A stretch of DNA of 64,000 nucleotides, taken from positions 868,001-932,000 of the forward strand of contig JALLLT010000004.1 in the NCBI GenBank assembly GCA_025266875.1. Reading direction: 5' to 3'. A program made the translations under genes and the position numbers. This DNA is from Fennellomyces sp. T-0311. Lineage: Eukaryota; Mucoromycota; Mucoromycetes; Mucorales; Lichtheimiaceae. Positions 11,969-24,491 of the stretch are shown here, in pieces; positions within the stretch are counted from its first letter, which is position 1, and each line of letters starts with the position of its first letter. The notes under the pieces were generated by a model. That model was not told the origin of the DNA and did no database searches. It saw only the letters and a list, made by a program, of their open reading frames with translations.

Positions 11969-13930
11969 GATCGTATACGTTTGAAAGAGATTCGTGACGT
12001 GAGCTTCGTCATTGCATCCAAAGTTATAGCTGAGTTTTAACAAGGATTGCGCGGCAAGCGGATGGGCGATGGGTGATTTGCTTGTGTGAGAAGCATTGTT
12101 TCAAACAACAGGCACTATACTGCTCAGAAATCTACGCTGGATCCAGCGTATCGTTCCATTATAAAAGTATCAAGTCTTGTGTCATTAAAGTAGCTATGAG
12201 ATCTTGTCGATGGTCAGTTTTTATTATACAGCAATGGACTGCGGCATCAGGTATCGTGTTCGGGATGATTGACGTTGTCAGTCACGGAGCCGTCGAAACA
12301 GAGGTGTAAGTATACAGTTAATTGCACAATATTGATAACTGGTATAAAGATGTGAGTCATATCTACTACACAACGTGTTCAATAGCCATTAGCTGGATTG
12401 AACCAACAACGAGTGCGATGGCTTAGGTCGATGACAATTTGGACGAGTATCAACGGTTTTCTAGGCCAAAGGATACTGTACACACTGAACTATACCATAG
12501 AAGCTTTTGCTATACTAACAGTGCATCACAAGCGAATCCTGTTTACGACCAATATCTAATGAGCAGCAGTCGCGGAACTAAGGAGTACCCGATGCAATAG
12601 TATCATCACTTGTGGCTGTATGAGCCTTTCTACTGTTTTTGGAGCTTCGCCGTGATTGTAATGCTGCAGTAGATTTTGAATAGGCACCACGTGGCTCGGT
12701 CGTTTACAGTTGAATATCAAGTCAGGTGGGGTTGAAAATGGCTCATGCGCAATCAAGTCCGGTAAAACGGTCATAAACTCATAAAGTTCACTAAGCAACA
12801 AAAGTGACAAGAAAGATCCAATGTTTCCTGGAATTTTATCCAATGGGCGTTAGTATATTGTTTCACATGCGTGTATTTTAGGTGTTTTACGGCCGAATAT
12901 CACACACGGCGCACAGTTTCAATCGTTTAAAAATGTAAAAAAATGCGTAACGATCGCGTGCCTATGGAGAAGTCCTGGCCGAGAGAAAACTTAAATAATC
13001 TGCATGGTTTTTCCATAGTAACGATTTTGTTTCAGTTGCCAAAAGATGATTTATTCCCGTCAGGTGACATGCCGATAACAGGTTGAACTGGACAACAGTG
13101 GAATTGGAAAGGATCCGATGATCCGTTGTATGGTTAGAAACGCGAGAGAAATCTATGCACTTGATAAAGAAAAGGAATCATTGATGCCAAGGACAACTAC
13201 GCTGGCTTAAGCCACTCACTTGAGCAGCAACACAGTAAGATACCCACTTTTCATGCAATGTAAAAATAGATAACTGATCCTAGTTTTCCATATGAGAAGC
13301 GGGCAAAGAAAATGGATTGTTCGGATAGCTTATTTCGCTACACGAAACTAAATCATCACAGCGGATCAAAAACTGTTGTGCTTTTTATAAAGGGTTGAAC
13401 CATTTTGTTAATCTGATCCTTCTTTGAAACGGCTTTTGCAGTAGTTTATATTGATTTTGCGAATGGTAATGCTTAAAAAAAGTGAGTTACAGCAGTCAGT
13501 GAACTCGTTTCGGGAAGTTTTTTGCCCATAATCGGGTCACCCCGTCCCCGGGTGTAATAGGTACAATAAATTTCATCCGCGTGATCGGAACAGTGAAGAG
13601 GTATCCAGGTATGCCAAGGCAGAAGAAAGCGGAAATCCCGAGGAAGCGATCTTTTGCCAAACGTTTGTGCTACGATGTGACCTCCGATCCTGCACCCTTC
13701 TCGATCAAACTAATAGCGAGTATGTAGAGTAGCTCGGTCAGGTCATGTACCGATGATATGCTGCGGGTAACCTATTGTTATACCAAGCATACAAAAAAGC
13801 TTTTAAGGTTTTCTTTCAAACAGGGACTCACATGGAAAAAGAGGGCCGAAGCGCTCATAAATGAGGGGGTTGGAATAAAAATAGAAAAGGATAGAAAAAC
13901 AAAAAAGTTGGTGCGCGCGTCCTGATCGGT
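11969..13930. other. Intergenic stretch, one weak candidate exon
   Basis: No recognisable gene. A possible exon lies at 12556-12827 on the minus strand (separate entry). The rest is AT-rich with short unconvincing frames, including a 38-codon frame starting at 13611 (MPRQKKAEIPRKR). Confidence 0.4.
12556..12827 (-). CDS. Possible last exon of a small unknown gene
   Basis: An open frame with protein-like composition (STPPDLIFNCKRPSHVVPIQNLL, then KTVERLIQPQVMILLHRVLL) starts just after a good 3' splice site: a CTAAC branch-type motif about 20 nt before a CCAG acceptor. No ATG starts the frame at its 5' end, so upstream exons would be needed, and I cannot identify them. I do not recognise the sequence. 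It may be spurious or a gene remnant. Confidence 0.25.
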
Positions 13931-14095
13931 CTTGGCGGCGGAGCAAGCCCCAAACCATTTAGGGTTAGTGCTTGTTCGGCTATTTCGTCATGCAGACCTG
14001 CTGTCAGAACAGGCGGCATGTGTATTTAAAAAGAGTGTGCTCACAGTAAACTTTCCTCTATTCTTGTTCATCTCTTTTTTTCCTCTAGCAACAAA

Positions 14096-14867
14096 ATGTC
14101 TCTGCTTCCATTCCTCGCCACATTTTTCGATTTCGCAGCACTTGTTCTTCAAGTATTCACGCTACTTGGCACAACATACAACCGTCCATTTTTACGTGAT
14201 CTGTATTTTGCACGACTTGAATTGGACACCGGTTCGTTTGTAGATTTTGGATTATGGTATGGCAATGTACTTTTTATATGTTTGTTTGTTTTGACGCCTT
14301 TTTTCTACCTTTTCTAGGGGTTATTGCACGGGACAAAATGGTGCTGTGTCAGAGTGCAGTCAACCGGAGCCCGCATACAATTGGAATGATTTTGGTATGA
14401 ATTTAAAGATGTTGTCAATCAGGAGAGATAATGGATATCTAATATATACGTTTGGGACATTAGCTAGTGTTGAAGGAACCGACTTTTCATCTAGTGCTAT
14501 CAATCTGGGTGATCTTTCAAGAGTATTCCTTGCCAACTTTATTTTATATTGGATCGCTCTTGGCCTTACATTATTTGCCATGGTGATTACGTTCTTGTCT
14601 GGTTTTCGCCGTGGTAGCGACTTTCTCGCGTCATTCATTACATTTATCGCTGCCATCGTGATGATTGTTGTGTTTGTTATTCTTATTGTTGTGTCAATGC
14701 GTGGAGTGAACCATGTACAAGATGCAGGGATTGATGCCTCGGGTCACTTGGGTCCTTCGATGTGGATGACGCTTGGTGCCATGGTCGCTCTCTTACTTTC
14801 ATCATTCTGGTACTGTTTAACTTGCTGCTTCGGTGCTGGACGTGTTCGAGACGCAGACAAGGTATAA
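14096..14867 (+). CDS. SUR7/PalI-family four-TM plasma membrane protein
   Basis: A claudin-like tetraspan protein of the fungal SUR7/PalI family, expected in the plasma membrane (eisosome domains or pH sensing in known members). Exon 1 (14096-14256) encodes TM1 (LPFLATFFDFAALVLQVFTLL) and the start of the first outer loop. Exon 2 begins at 14318 and restores WGYCTG plus a second Cys in VSECSQPEPAYNW, the claudin-type WGxC...C loop. A second intron at 14395-14463 (69 nt, no in-frame stop, CTAAT branch motif) is likely, giving WNDFASVEGTDF; without it the frame also reads through. TM2-TM4 follow (FILYWIALGLTLFAMVITFL; FITFIAAIVMIVVFVILIVV; MWMTLGAMVALLLSSFWYCL). About 200 residues. A Cys-rich, basic tail ends in DADKV. 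Confidence 0.8.
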
Positions 14868-17800
14868 ATTACCATATACGTCATCTATGTTTACACTCCC
14901 TCCCCTTTACTGTTTCGCATTATATATACTTCCCATACCTTAAATTCAAGAGAATATGTGTAAATTATATTAATTCACCACGTTGACTAAATACTATGTA
15001 TATGATCATTAAGCGTTCTCTTTCTCATTCAAAGAAGTAGACAAATTGGACATCCGTTTAACGTGCATAAGTGTGTGTCACCTGATGATAATACAAAAGC
15101 TGGTCCCCGTCAGCTGCGTTGAGCATATGGCCATTGTGACCAGTACCCAAAAATACTATCACTTTTATAACTCCAGGTACTTGATTTTAGCATAAAAAAC
15201 GTTTCGTCACTATTTTCAAGTAAGGAGATATCTGTCATAAAATACCAAATGTTATCTTTGCTTGGCAGCAGTGGATGCTCAACATAGATTTGTTTCATCC
15301 GCGATTCACCAACGATATTATACCATGGGAGATGAAAAGGTACTAACGTGATGAAACAATAGGTATAATCATGACGGTTCTCGAAAATGGAATCTGGAGG
15401 AAGGAAGAGTTTCATAATAACTACACGTGCAATATTTTCGTTTTGGGTATCTGGTTTCGTATTCTGGTTTTCGTCATCGCGCCGTAGATTTCAAAAAAAA
15501 AAAAGTACATAATTCATATGGATAGCATATTTAATCGCATGCACACAAGTTCTGACAAGAGATCATTTACGGAACAGCTAATTAAGTCGAGTACAGTGCT
15601 GGTATGTATCAAGCATAAGGGCCTACTTTACATTTTTGATGAAATTACTTTTATCCAAGGCAAGACTGATTGAACTATATCCCGCACGTATATCAGGTTT
15701 ATGACTGTTATGCACATAGGTTGTTGGAGCAGACCAAAGTGCGGATCTTATGCACAATTTGATATTTGATTCGACAATTGGTATGTGTAAACACTAATGT
15801 ATGCGTGTGGTGATATAAATATTTGGAAAATCACAACAAAAAGCAACAAGTTGCCAAGATGTATACTAACAGAAACATATTAAAGTTGCCATAGTTAATA
15901 ATCAGAATACCACAATATAGTGACAGATTTTGGTTTGAAGCTGACTATGAACGGTAATCGTTTATATCCTACGCACTTTGGATTAGGCATAATTATCTGC
16001 AATATTTCTACGAGATCAACCCAATTTTCGTACCGATTACAAAATAATGCATTGTTCACAGAGCATTCTAACCTTTGAAAGACAAGGCCCGCGTCTAAGC
16101 GTCCAGGTCCATACATACAGATTATTCACATGACTTTTCCGTGACGTATAAGCTGCAAAAGCGGGCACTTTTTGCACGTGCAGCGCATAGACTATTGGAG
16201 TTGGATTCCGTTTATGCAGCACTTTCGGAAATCGAATTGCAGCACACAGCACTTTTTTAGTCTCTTTGAAAGAAATTGTCATACGGCTTTTGCTACGGAC
16301 GTCATCTGTTACGCGGTGACACCATATTTGAGCATTGGACCGATTCTGTGGAACTAAGCCTTGTGCAAAAAGAGGACGAACAATGAAAAGAGCAGGTACA
16401 TCTACCATATTTACGTAAATAGCCTTCTTTTTCGTCATAAGGTGCTACATGCGTGAGGTTGTGAGTAAATAAATTCAAAACAAGCCATAATGACTGCCAC
16501 TGTGGCTGCCTATCAACCGTATCAGTGCATTGTGGAACATGACTTGACGGCTGGAGACTGAAATTAGCGTCGACACACAGCTCACAGAGGAAAAGCACCA
16601 CATAGACTTTATACTATTATCGGTAGGAGCTGCAACTTCCTGATTTAATAGACATATACTCCCGACTTCAAACACTCTGGTTAGAATATTATTGTATGCT
16701 GCTGTCTACTCCAGAGACCCGGATTACATTATTGGTATAAGGATGGTCTATACAGTTATTTTAAAGTTAAGGTGTTTCTCTGTGCTGCAGAATATAATGA
16801 TTTCTACTCTGAATAATTATGCTTGCTTGAGGATGTTGTAAACTCAAACGGAATTCATACGACAGATGAATCCTTCTGTGTATTGACCAAATAACCCGTA
16901 ATGGTGATATAAGTGACGACAACCACGTTGCTTCGCTTAAATTGACAGGGTACGTTTCCAAAAGTGAGATCGATATGAAAAGTGTTTGGGTAGCACATGA
17001 CGAACTCATGGTTGCACAAGAAACAAGTGGTTGATATGCATATGCAAGGCTATACTGTGTCTGACTTTATCTATACAGCTGCCTTGAGACAAGTATAATA
17101 TTTTTATATGGAGCCAAGCAATACAATGTAGAAACCTTATCTAACGAAAATTTTGACTCGAAGGGGTATCATAAGTGTTTGAAATTTTCAAAATAGGATT
17201 GTCTCGCTACTGTAAATTTAGTAAGTTTACCGTAAAGGTGCACGCACAAGTATTCCCAGGTAAGGGAATGTCCCTTTGGGGGTTTATTCAGCATATTGTA
17301 TATAATTACCATCAAGCTATATTATTAAAAGCATGCCTAACCCTGTCATAAGCGATTCATTTCGTATCAATGCACTCCGAGAAGTTGGATTATATGAAAA
17401 AGAAAGCGACCGTAGTAGCTCTTGTTCTGCATCGAACGACGCAAAGAGGAGTTTCTGTCAGGGATAAGGGGGACATGTACTAACGTCGCGCCATCACAAT
17501 CGTCAGTATTGTTTTTCGCCACTGATCCTTGGAAAAAAGACGGATTATTCCGGAACACAGTAACCAGGCGGTTGACACTATGTGGATTAGTCCTGGAAAT
17601 AGAAAAAATAACGAGTAGCGTATGACATTCTCAGTTGTAACCGGCCACCGACACACCAAAATTGCTTTTAATAATATTTCCCACCTTCACGGATGATATG
17701 ATCGGCTCTTTACATGGCTCTTGATCGACAGAGCAGACACACGCAGCTGTATTGTTTGTGTGACAGATGTAACGACAGCATCATGTGCTTCCTTCAAGAT

Positions 17801-18148
17801 CAACATTGGGAAGATACTTTTCAGATCAGATCATAGATTAATAAGGAATTGAGGTGGCTGTAAAAAAATAAGGAGTCGAAAAAATGACTTGTATTTTCGT
17901 GTGTGGCTACACACATAATCTAGAGTCAAGTTCGAGAGAAAGGAGTGCGAAGGGGAAAGGCGAAACGTTGTCTATGATGATGGTTAGGGGGGGGGCCAGT
18001 TCCCTCATCAAAAACAAAAAAGCCTCTTTCACCCCCGACCCAGCAAAAGGATCAAGCTGCAGAGAATCAAGCAATCAACGCACCACCGCGTGACTTTAAG
18101 GAATTGTGCTATTGTTTTCCCTTGGTTTCCCTTTTTCTTCTCTTTTTT
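14868..18148. other. 3.3-kb stretch with no intact gene
   Basis: AT-rich, with many short frames and no family resemblance that I can name. The minus strand between about 15110 and 16675 may hold a broken gene (separate entry). The last few hundred bases should hold the promoter of the gene at 18149. Confidence 0.45.
15110..16675 (-). pseudogene. Possible decayed unknown gene
   Basis: Successive minus-strand frames have protein-like composition but are interrupted: 16601-16302 (LVLNLFTHNLTHVAPYDEKEG), 16438-16037 (RMTISFKETKKVLCAAIRF), 16116-15895 (QRLECSVNNALFCNRYENW) and 15415-15110 (DYTYCFITLVPFHLPWYNIV). I could not connect them with credible splice sites, and none matches a family I know. 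Read as a decaying gene or as chance frames; confidence is low. Confidence 0.2.
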
Positions 18149-19405
18149 ATGTCATCACCGTCCAAGAAAAGCGATCCTTATGCGCAAGAGCCACCAGACG
18201 AAAGTAACAGCAGCAATTCGCAGCACAAGTCATCAGACGGCTCCTCATCGGCACCAGAAAGCGCTCTTCCGCAGCCCAGACCGCGCAAGAGACCTGTAAA
18301 TAGGCGCAATGGCACGGAGAGTGGAAGCAGTCGAAAAAGCTGGCGCTGGTCGACATGGTCCCTGAAGCAGCAGCGGAGGAGAAGCAGTGCTGCCCTGTCA
18401 ACACTGTTTCAACATCGACGACGGACGTTTCCGCCAGCTGCACGAGTGTTGAAGGACGAAAAACGACGATTCACGCATGGCAGTAGTAAAAAAAAATCGG
18501 TCAAGATAAAGCGCAGGCACAGTCTTGCTGGTATTCTGTCGTCATTAAAAACCACCCATCGTCAGTCTCAGCCATCGAATTTATATCCATCTGTGCGGTC
18601 TTCCATGGTGCTCCACATTTCCGACGAAGATGCAGCAGCAAGCAATATACCTGAGGTGCTCTATGACGACTACATCAGCACCGAAAGCATGATCTCCACG
18701 ATGTCATCGAGCTGCCAGTATTGCAATAATAATAATAATAATAGCAGCAATAACAGCTCGGGATGTCCACGTCACCATCGTCATCGCCAACAACCTCCTT
18801 CATCCGCTTCGTCGGGATCAAGGCCAGGACGCCTTAACGAAGGAGGTTGGTTCTACAGCTGGGTACAACACCATCCACGACGGAAGAAGAACAAGCAGCG
18901 GCTTCGAAAAAACAGTAGTAGCGGGAACGACAGCACGGACATAAAGAAGAACATGTTTGTGCGGCCACCCACCATTTCCGATCTTTCGTCTCTCTCCAAT
19001 CCGCTGTCCAAACTCGACTCCATCATTAACCACTACCCGCACCGATTCTCGGCATTCTGGTACGACACTTATGGCCGTTCGGGAAAACAGCAAGTGCATA
19101 TCGACGACAAAGGCGCCGTGGCCAGAATCCGTAAGGATAACGATCGATGCCACTGCTCGGCCACCGCCGTACAATCGTCAATGCTCCTCTTTGGCTTCCT
19201 GTGTTTTCCTCTTTGGTGGGTTGGCGCGTGGATGTACCTTCGTCACCCGACGCGCACATCACCGCACGATCCAGAAAACCAGTCGCTGTCCTTCGCCAGT
19301 CCTCGCATTCTGGGGCTCTTAAACTGCTGGATGAGCTGCTTCAGCATAATCATTGTCCCTGTCATTGTCGGCTTGGGAGTGTGGTACCATTATAGCGTCC
19401 CATAA
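18149..19405 (+). CDS. Ser/Arg-rich protein with two C-terminal TM segments, 418 aa
   Basis: Unrecognised single-exon gene. Residues 1 to about 340 are basic, Ser-rich and probably disordered, with an Asn run (about 192-198) and clusters of Arg/Lys (RPRKRPVNRR, KKKSVKIKRRHS). A block just before the membrane part looks folded and conserved: SALFWYD-like FSAFWYDTYGRSGKQQVHID. TM1 lies at about 344-365 (LLFGFLCFPLWWVGAWMYL) and TM2 at about 391-415 (CFSIIIVPVIVGLGVWYHY). A tail-anchored hairpin with a long cytosolic N-terminus fits. The ATG at 18149 is the first in frame. Convergent with RPB10, 96 bp apart. Function unknown. Confidence 0.75.
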   Translation: MSSPSKKSDPYAQEPPDESNSSNSQHKSSDGSSSAPESALPQPRPRKRPVNRRNGTESGSSRKSWRWSTWSLKQQRRRSSAALSTLFQHRRRTFPPAARVLKDEKRRFTHGSSKKKSVKIKRRHSLAGILSSLKTTHRQSQPSNLYPSVRSSMVLHISDEDAAASNIPEVLYDDYISTESMISTMSSSCQYCNNNNNNSSNNSSGCPRHHRHRQQPPSSASSGSRPGRLNEGGWFYSWVQHHPRRKKNKQRLRKNSSSGNDSTDIKKNMFVRPPTISDLSSLSNPLSKLDSIINHYPHRFSAFWYDTYGRSGKQQVHIDDKGAVARIRKDNDRCHCSATAVQSSMLLFGFLCFPLWWVGAWMYLRHPTRTSPHDPENQSLSFASPRILGLLNCWMSCFSIIIVPVIVGLGVWYHYSVP

Positions 19406-19501
19406 TTGTAAAAAGAGATTTTCTTTTGCTAGAAAATGTATTGAAAGAGTATTATTTACATAAAAACGTTCTGTTGTAATGCATGTGTTGTTGATATGGT
19501 A

Positions 19502-19840
19502 TTAGGCGCGGTTGCCTCTCTTGCTACGCTCCAAAGCTAAATGTCATCCCAGTTAGTGCCATCATTGTGCAGATAGGCTTGCTACTTACGATTGTAATGC
19601 AGAAGTTTCTCAATCAAGTCAACATGCGTCAGGACCATGCGACGGCAGCAGTAACGCTTGAGGCCAAGGGCATCCAGTGCTTCACTGTAATCATAGTATT
19701 TAGTTAATCTCGTTTGAATTTTTAATCGTGCAGATTGGAACCTACCCTTCGGTATATTCTGCTTGCAAGAGAGACAAATAGTTATCCCACTTGTTTCCGA
19801 TGACTTTGCCGCAAGAGAAGCAACGGACAGGGATAATCAT
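19502..19840 (-). CDS. RPB10: RNA polymerase I/II/III shared subunit Rpb10 (RPABC5), 74 aa
   Basis: A zinc-binding subunit common to all three nuclear RNA polymerases. Three exons (19840-19746, 19684-19590, 19536-19502; introns 61 and 53 nt) give 74 residues. The start [18 protein letters not shown] and the block [13 protein letters not shown] are near invariant in the family: CxxC plus CC ligate one zinc. The chain continues to [13 protein letters not shown] as in other eukaryotes and then has a short basic extension RSKRGNRA. The many introns hide it from simple frame searches. Confidence 0.96.
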
Positions 19841-19985
19841 GGTCGATGTATGTGAGGAAGGCTATTTTTTAGACAGCCGGGTGCGTCGGCAAGAACACCT
19901 CGCTACTTGTGGCTTATATCGGGCGGAGCTCCTTGAACGATGTGATTATGTTGCATGGCAAGAACAGTGAATGCCTAGGTTGCAG

Positions 19986-19991
19986 TTTATT
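19986..19991 (-). terminator. Poly(A) signal AATAAA of the epsin gene
   Basis: AATAAA on the minus strand, 41 nt downstream of the epsin stop codon at 20032. Sequence and position only. Confidence 0.5.
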
Positions 19992-20031
19992 ATATATAGG
20001 TTTGTTCACGTTAGATCAAATATTGGTCGGT

Positions 20032-22791
20032 TTAGAATAACGATCCAGTTTGCTGGTTTTGTGGCTGCTGCTGTCCAAAAGCGTTGTTGTTGAATCCGGT
20101 AACTTGGGGCTGTTGTAAGAAGGGAGAGCTCTGTTGTTGCGGTTGCTGGCCACCAAAAGCCATTCCTGTCAACTGAGGCTGCATTCCCGTCACTTGGGTT
20201 TGCATCATTGGTTGTTGCATGCCCGTCATCTGTGCCTGCATCCCCATCTGAGGGATTTGCAACGATTGTTGCTGCTGTTGCTGCTGCTGCTTCTGCTCTT
20301 GCATCAGCTCAAGCAAACTCTTTTGGTTGTTGGACTTTGGCGTAGAGGCTGCTGTCAGCGATGGACTTGGCTGGCCGAATGGGTTTCGGCTAGTTTGCTG
20401 ACCGAATGACTATATAAAGGATCAATTTTATGCCCTGCCATTTGCCGTGTCAAGAGGCAACTTACATCAGCAAAGCTTGTCTGTGTACTGGTATCGTTCG
20501 ATTCGTTGCCATTGTTACGGAGACCCAAAAGATCACCTGTGCTGCTGCTACTGATGCTCATACCGTTGGTTGTGCCGGTGAAATCGAGCTTGATTGAGTT
20601 GGCAAAGCCGCTTCCACTAATCATCACGGGTAAGTCTCTATTTACGCTTTGAACGGATCACGCGAGTTCCTTACGTAGGGAAACGGAGATTACCGGTATT
20701 GCCGAATGTATCCATACCGTCTCTAATAGAAGTATCAGACATGGACTGCTACTTATGTGGGCACAAAAAAAACTTACTCCCTATTAGCAAGAAGAGCATT
20801 CAACTTGGCGTGACGTCCGTCACCCAATGGGCTAGAGGAGGCCTGTGTTGCCGTCGGCTAATCAATTTAAGTCAGCAACATTGCGCACGGACCACACGTC
20901 GATCTCCGACAACATACTTGCAGGGAAGGTGAAGACGGGAAAGTGAAGGATCTCGACTGACCAGCAGCAGATGAGGAGACGTTGGCAACTGATAAGGAAG
21001 GTGATCGGTTCGCAAGTGATGTGGAGGTAAACGTAGGAGAGGCAGAGAGGGTTTGAGCAAAAGAGCCAGCTCCCAAGGTGGCAGATGATGTCTGCTGGGA
21101 AGTGGCACCGAACTGGCCGAATGGGTTGTTTGACGCCGCTGTCAACTGTGGCTGCTGGAATCCGGTCACGGTGCTGGTCTGGAACGGTGCTAAACCAGTT
21201 GCTTGTTGAGGAAGTCCAGTCATCTGTGCTTGCAAGCTTCCTCCAAAGCCGCTGAATTGCTGGTAGGGGTTGCTTTGCTGAGGCTGCAACTGCTGTTGTT
21301 GCTGTTGCTGGTAAGGGTTGCTGACCATGCCGGTATTCTGGAAGCTCAATTGTGGATTGCCAGCAGCACCAATGGGGTCGCCAAACGTCATGTTGGTCAT
21401 GCCCGTGTTCTGCGGCCACTGCTGTTGCTGCTGCTGCTGTTGCTGATAAGGGTTTAGAGACGAATCGAACGATTGATTTTGCGGGAATGGATTGAAGCTA
21501 CACAAAATGCATTAGGAATAAAGCGTCAATTTGTCATTGATAGATCGTAGCAGACCTGGCGGATTGGGCGTTGTTATTCGTGCTATTGCCAAACAACTTG
21601 TCTTGGTTTTCACGCTCGAGCTTCTCGCGCTGCTTTCGCTCCTTATCCTTTGCTTCCTGCTCGCTAAGCTGGATGGCCTTGGCCAAGTCTTCATCACTAA
21701 TTATAGAAAATGAGCATGTACGCACATGCATGCGGCCCTACTGTCATTTACCCCTGGTTTTCAAGTCGCTTTCGTTCTTCAGCTTCAGCCATGCGTCGAC
21801 TTTCTTCAAGAGCGCGTTGAAGCTCTCGGTCCTCGCTATCACCGCCTCTTCCTCCACCCGGTGCTCCTCCTCCTCGTCCTCCTCCGTTGAACTGTCCAGG
21901 GCCAGAAGAGCCTCCAAAGTCGCTGGGAGCGTTTGACCGGATGCCCATCGCGTCGCTCATGTAATCGTTGACACCAGCCATACGGTCACGCATTTGCTGT
22001 CGCTGACGGCGCTCGTCCTTCAAGCGGGCGTCGTCGGTCAACAAATTGGTGATATCTTTGGCCTTCTGGCGAACTATGGTGACAGAATGAGTCTTAGGGA
22101 CTGCGCCCCTTTCTTTCTCCTAAGTTTACCATTAGCGCCAACATCTCGCCCGCTGTCATCGACGTGCTGGAATTCTTTCAGGGTTTTAATAACGTAAATA
22201 TTTTCCTTGGCGTACAGAACGACATTCTCCGATCCCACGTGTAGACAGTAATCCAGCAGAAGCAGAGCCTATGGCGGTAGTTTGAGCAAATGCGCCCGCG
22301 TAATCCCATACGAAAGCCGGTGGTGAACTGTACCTTGAAGACGTGGCGCCAATTCTTGCCCTTATCGTTGAGACGTTTATCAATCATATCCATAACCTCG
22401 ATAAAGTCGTGTCTGCATAACACAAAGCGCATCAGTAAGCCGTTTAAGTCCATGGGTCACCCATGTCGCACAGGCTTCTTTTTCTTTGGGAAAGGGAGCT
22501 TGTTCCTGCCCTCTCATTCATCCTGGCAACAAAGGCTTTTACTTACTGATTGAAAGTGCACTGCGCAATCTCGTTCATCAAAGTACCGCTCGGGCCCCAC
22601 GCATCATTGGAAGTTGCTTCACGCACTTTTCTTTGGACATCAGAGAAGCCCTTGGCGTAGTTTTTTCTAACAACAGAAAAAAAAGGAAAAGGGATGAATG
22701 AATTCCCACCCGTTTACTGCGAAATCATAAACCCTCCGACAATCGTATTGTGTGTTGCTTACATGCTTCGAACAACGCCCTTTCCCGTCAT
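20032..22791 (-). CDS. ENT1: Epsin (ENTH-domain endocytic adaptor), 688 aa
   Basis: Eleven exons (first 22791-22763, last 20409-20032) give 688 residues. The adaptor binds PI(4,5)P2, ubiquitinated cargo and EH-domain proteins at endocytic sites. Seen in order: ENTH domain (about 10-150; KNYAKGFSDVQRKVREATSND, LLLLDYCLHVGSENVV, VRQKAKDITNLL); Gly-rich linker; two UIMs (DRELQRALEESRRMAE and EDLAKAIQLSEQEAKD); three NPF motifs (FNPFP, NNPFG, RNPFG); poly-Gln tracts; and repeated LxxQxTG-type sites, the Prk1/Ark1 kinase consensus (LQAQMTG, LPQQATG, MQAQMTG, MQTQVTG, MQPQLTG). HAKLNALLANREDGMDTFGN matches the conserved C-terminal block of yeast Ent1/2. No obvious C-terminal clathrin box is seen; the chain ends QTGSLF. 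The symbol is by family; ENT1 and ENT2 cannot be told apart. Confidence 0.93.
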
Positions 22792-24491
22792 TATATATTA
22801 CCGTTACGATGCAGACGGTTTATGTAGATCGAATGTGAAAACAGTAGCCGGGAGATGGCCTTTCCAGTTCTGTGAACACTTTCCACGCGGAGTTTGTTTG
22901 TGCTCGGTTGCCATAGAAGGCAAGTTGACCTGCGTCGCTAACCAGTAGCGCTGGTTCAACTTGTACCGAGTAACAAAATTACAATAGATAAGAGCGCTTC
23001 ACCTTCTTGAAACATATCAATTATGTCATAGCTATCACGTAAAAAGTTATACTTGGGTCGGAATGTTAGACAGATAACCCGATTATTACCAAGGTTATCA
23101 ATTAGCAACATACGTTTATCCGATAATAATGGTACTACTTAGCTTGAGGTATATTCTAGTGGACGCTCAAGCTGACAAAAAGATTAGATACAGATCTAGT
23201 AAACGATACATCGTGCTTTCTATAAGTATCTGCTGCAGAATACATACAGTATGTAGCAAACATATGTCTGGTATATTGATCATGAAAGGCGGAGCGAAAC
23301 CACCCCTTAATTCTTGCCATAAAATGTCATTTCGATGTCAATACCTAATAATCGCACACGTCCTCTTATCACAGGTCACGTATATCGCTCGTGTAACTTA
23401 TCAACTGAACACACTATTGTTGGATTTGTGATGCTTTTAGACACACGTCATCACATCGGTAGGTGTCCATCTGTCTATTCTTAGTCATATGTTGTAAAAG
23501 GTAAAATTGTGCAAAGATGGGATTTAATAGATATGCAAATTGCTCCTGAACGAACACTCTTCTCCGTGCGCCATATTTATTCGACGAAAGTTATGTTTCT
23601 GTTGTGTGTTTGGCTCCACCAGGTACGTTAATATTTTTTATGTATAGCAAATGAAAAGTTTACTAAACCTTTTTAGATTCCAGAAAACACGTACAGTTAT
23701 CATTTGTCTCGTACAGATTTTAACGTCGAGGAAAAAATTAAAGTGTCATATAGTCAAATATATATTATCTGCCCCTGATGCATCTGCTCCAAGCATAGAG
23801 TAAATGCCTTCAAAACGTAGTTAAGGCGACTTGCGTAGCACCGCTTCGGTATTTGTACATGTCAATTACGTTTTGTCAAATGTTTAGCCTCCAAAAAAAA
23901 GTAAGTGAAAGTAAAATGAAACTTTATACACAATTATTGTTTTTTACCGAGAATCTGAATTTGATCATGTACAATGTAGCACGTGATTCGTTTACCTGGT
24001 AATGGCGAGTAAATTTTATCTTGTTCTTAATACTCCGGATTGTTTGTCGAGAGCTAGATATCTATCATGCTGATTTTACTATGCCCTCCATATTTGTACT
24101 TTGACAAGCATACGAATATACTGGCTTCTATAACGGCTCGTTGTCCAAGTCTAGTCAAATTGATAATAATATTACTGTTTCTAGAAATTGATGGACGTAT
24201 CCTGATACTACTTTATACATCTACGTATACCATTCTGTAGTTGATATTGTAATAGCCTGACACCCCCATAGGAGACATGGAAGTCATAATTCATTATCCT
24301 CGAGAAAGGTACTTTTAGTGTCGTTATACTTCCAGGATATCATTCGTGCATGAATTTTAAAAGAAAGTTAACTCTACACCTTGTCTTTTGCGCTTCTCCT
24401 TTGTGTCTCTTAATTATCAATCTTACTGCAACCAGTTTTATTTAACATTCACGAACGAGCGTCTTCCTTGACCATTATACGTATACATTCG
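22792..24491. other. AT-rich spacer, no gene seen
   Basis: Holds the epsin promoter and the promoter of the MFS gene at 24492. Short frames (for example 23129-23431) have no recognisable content. Confidence 0.5.

Noticed and set aside
13611..13727. 38-codon frame MPRQKKAEIPRKR
   Set aside because: Basic short frame without context; could be a leader peptide but nothing supports it.
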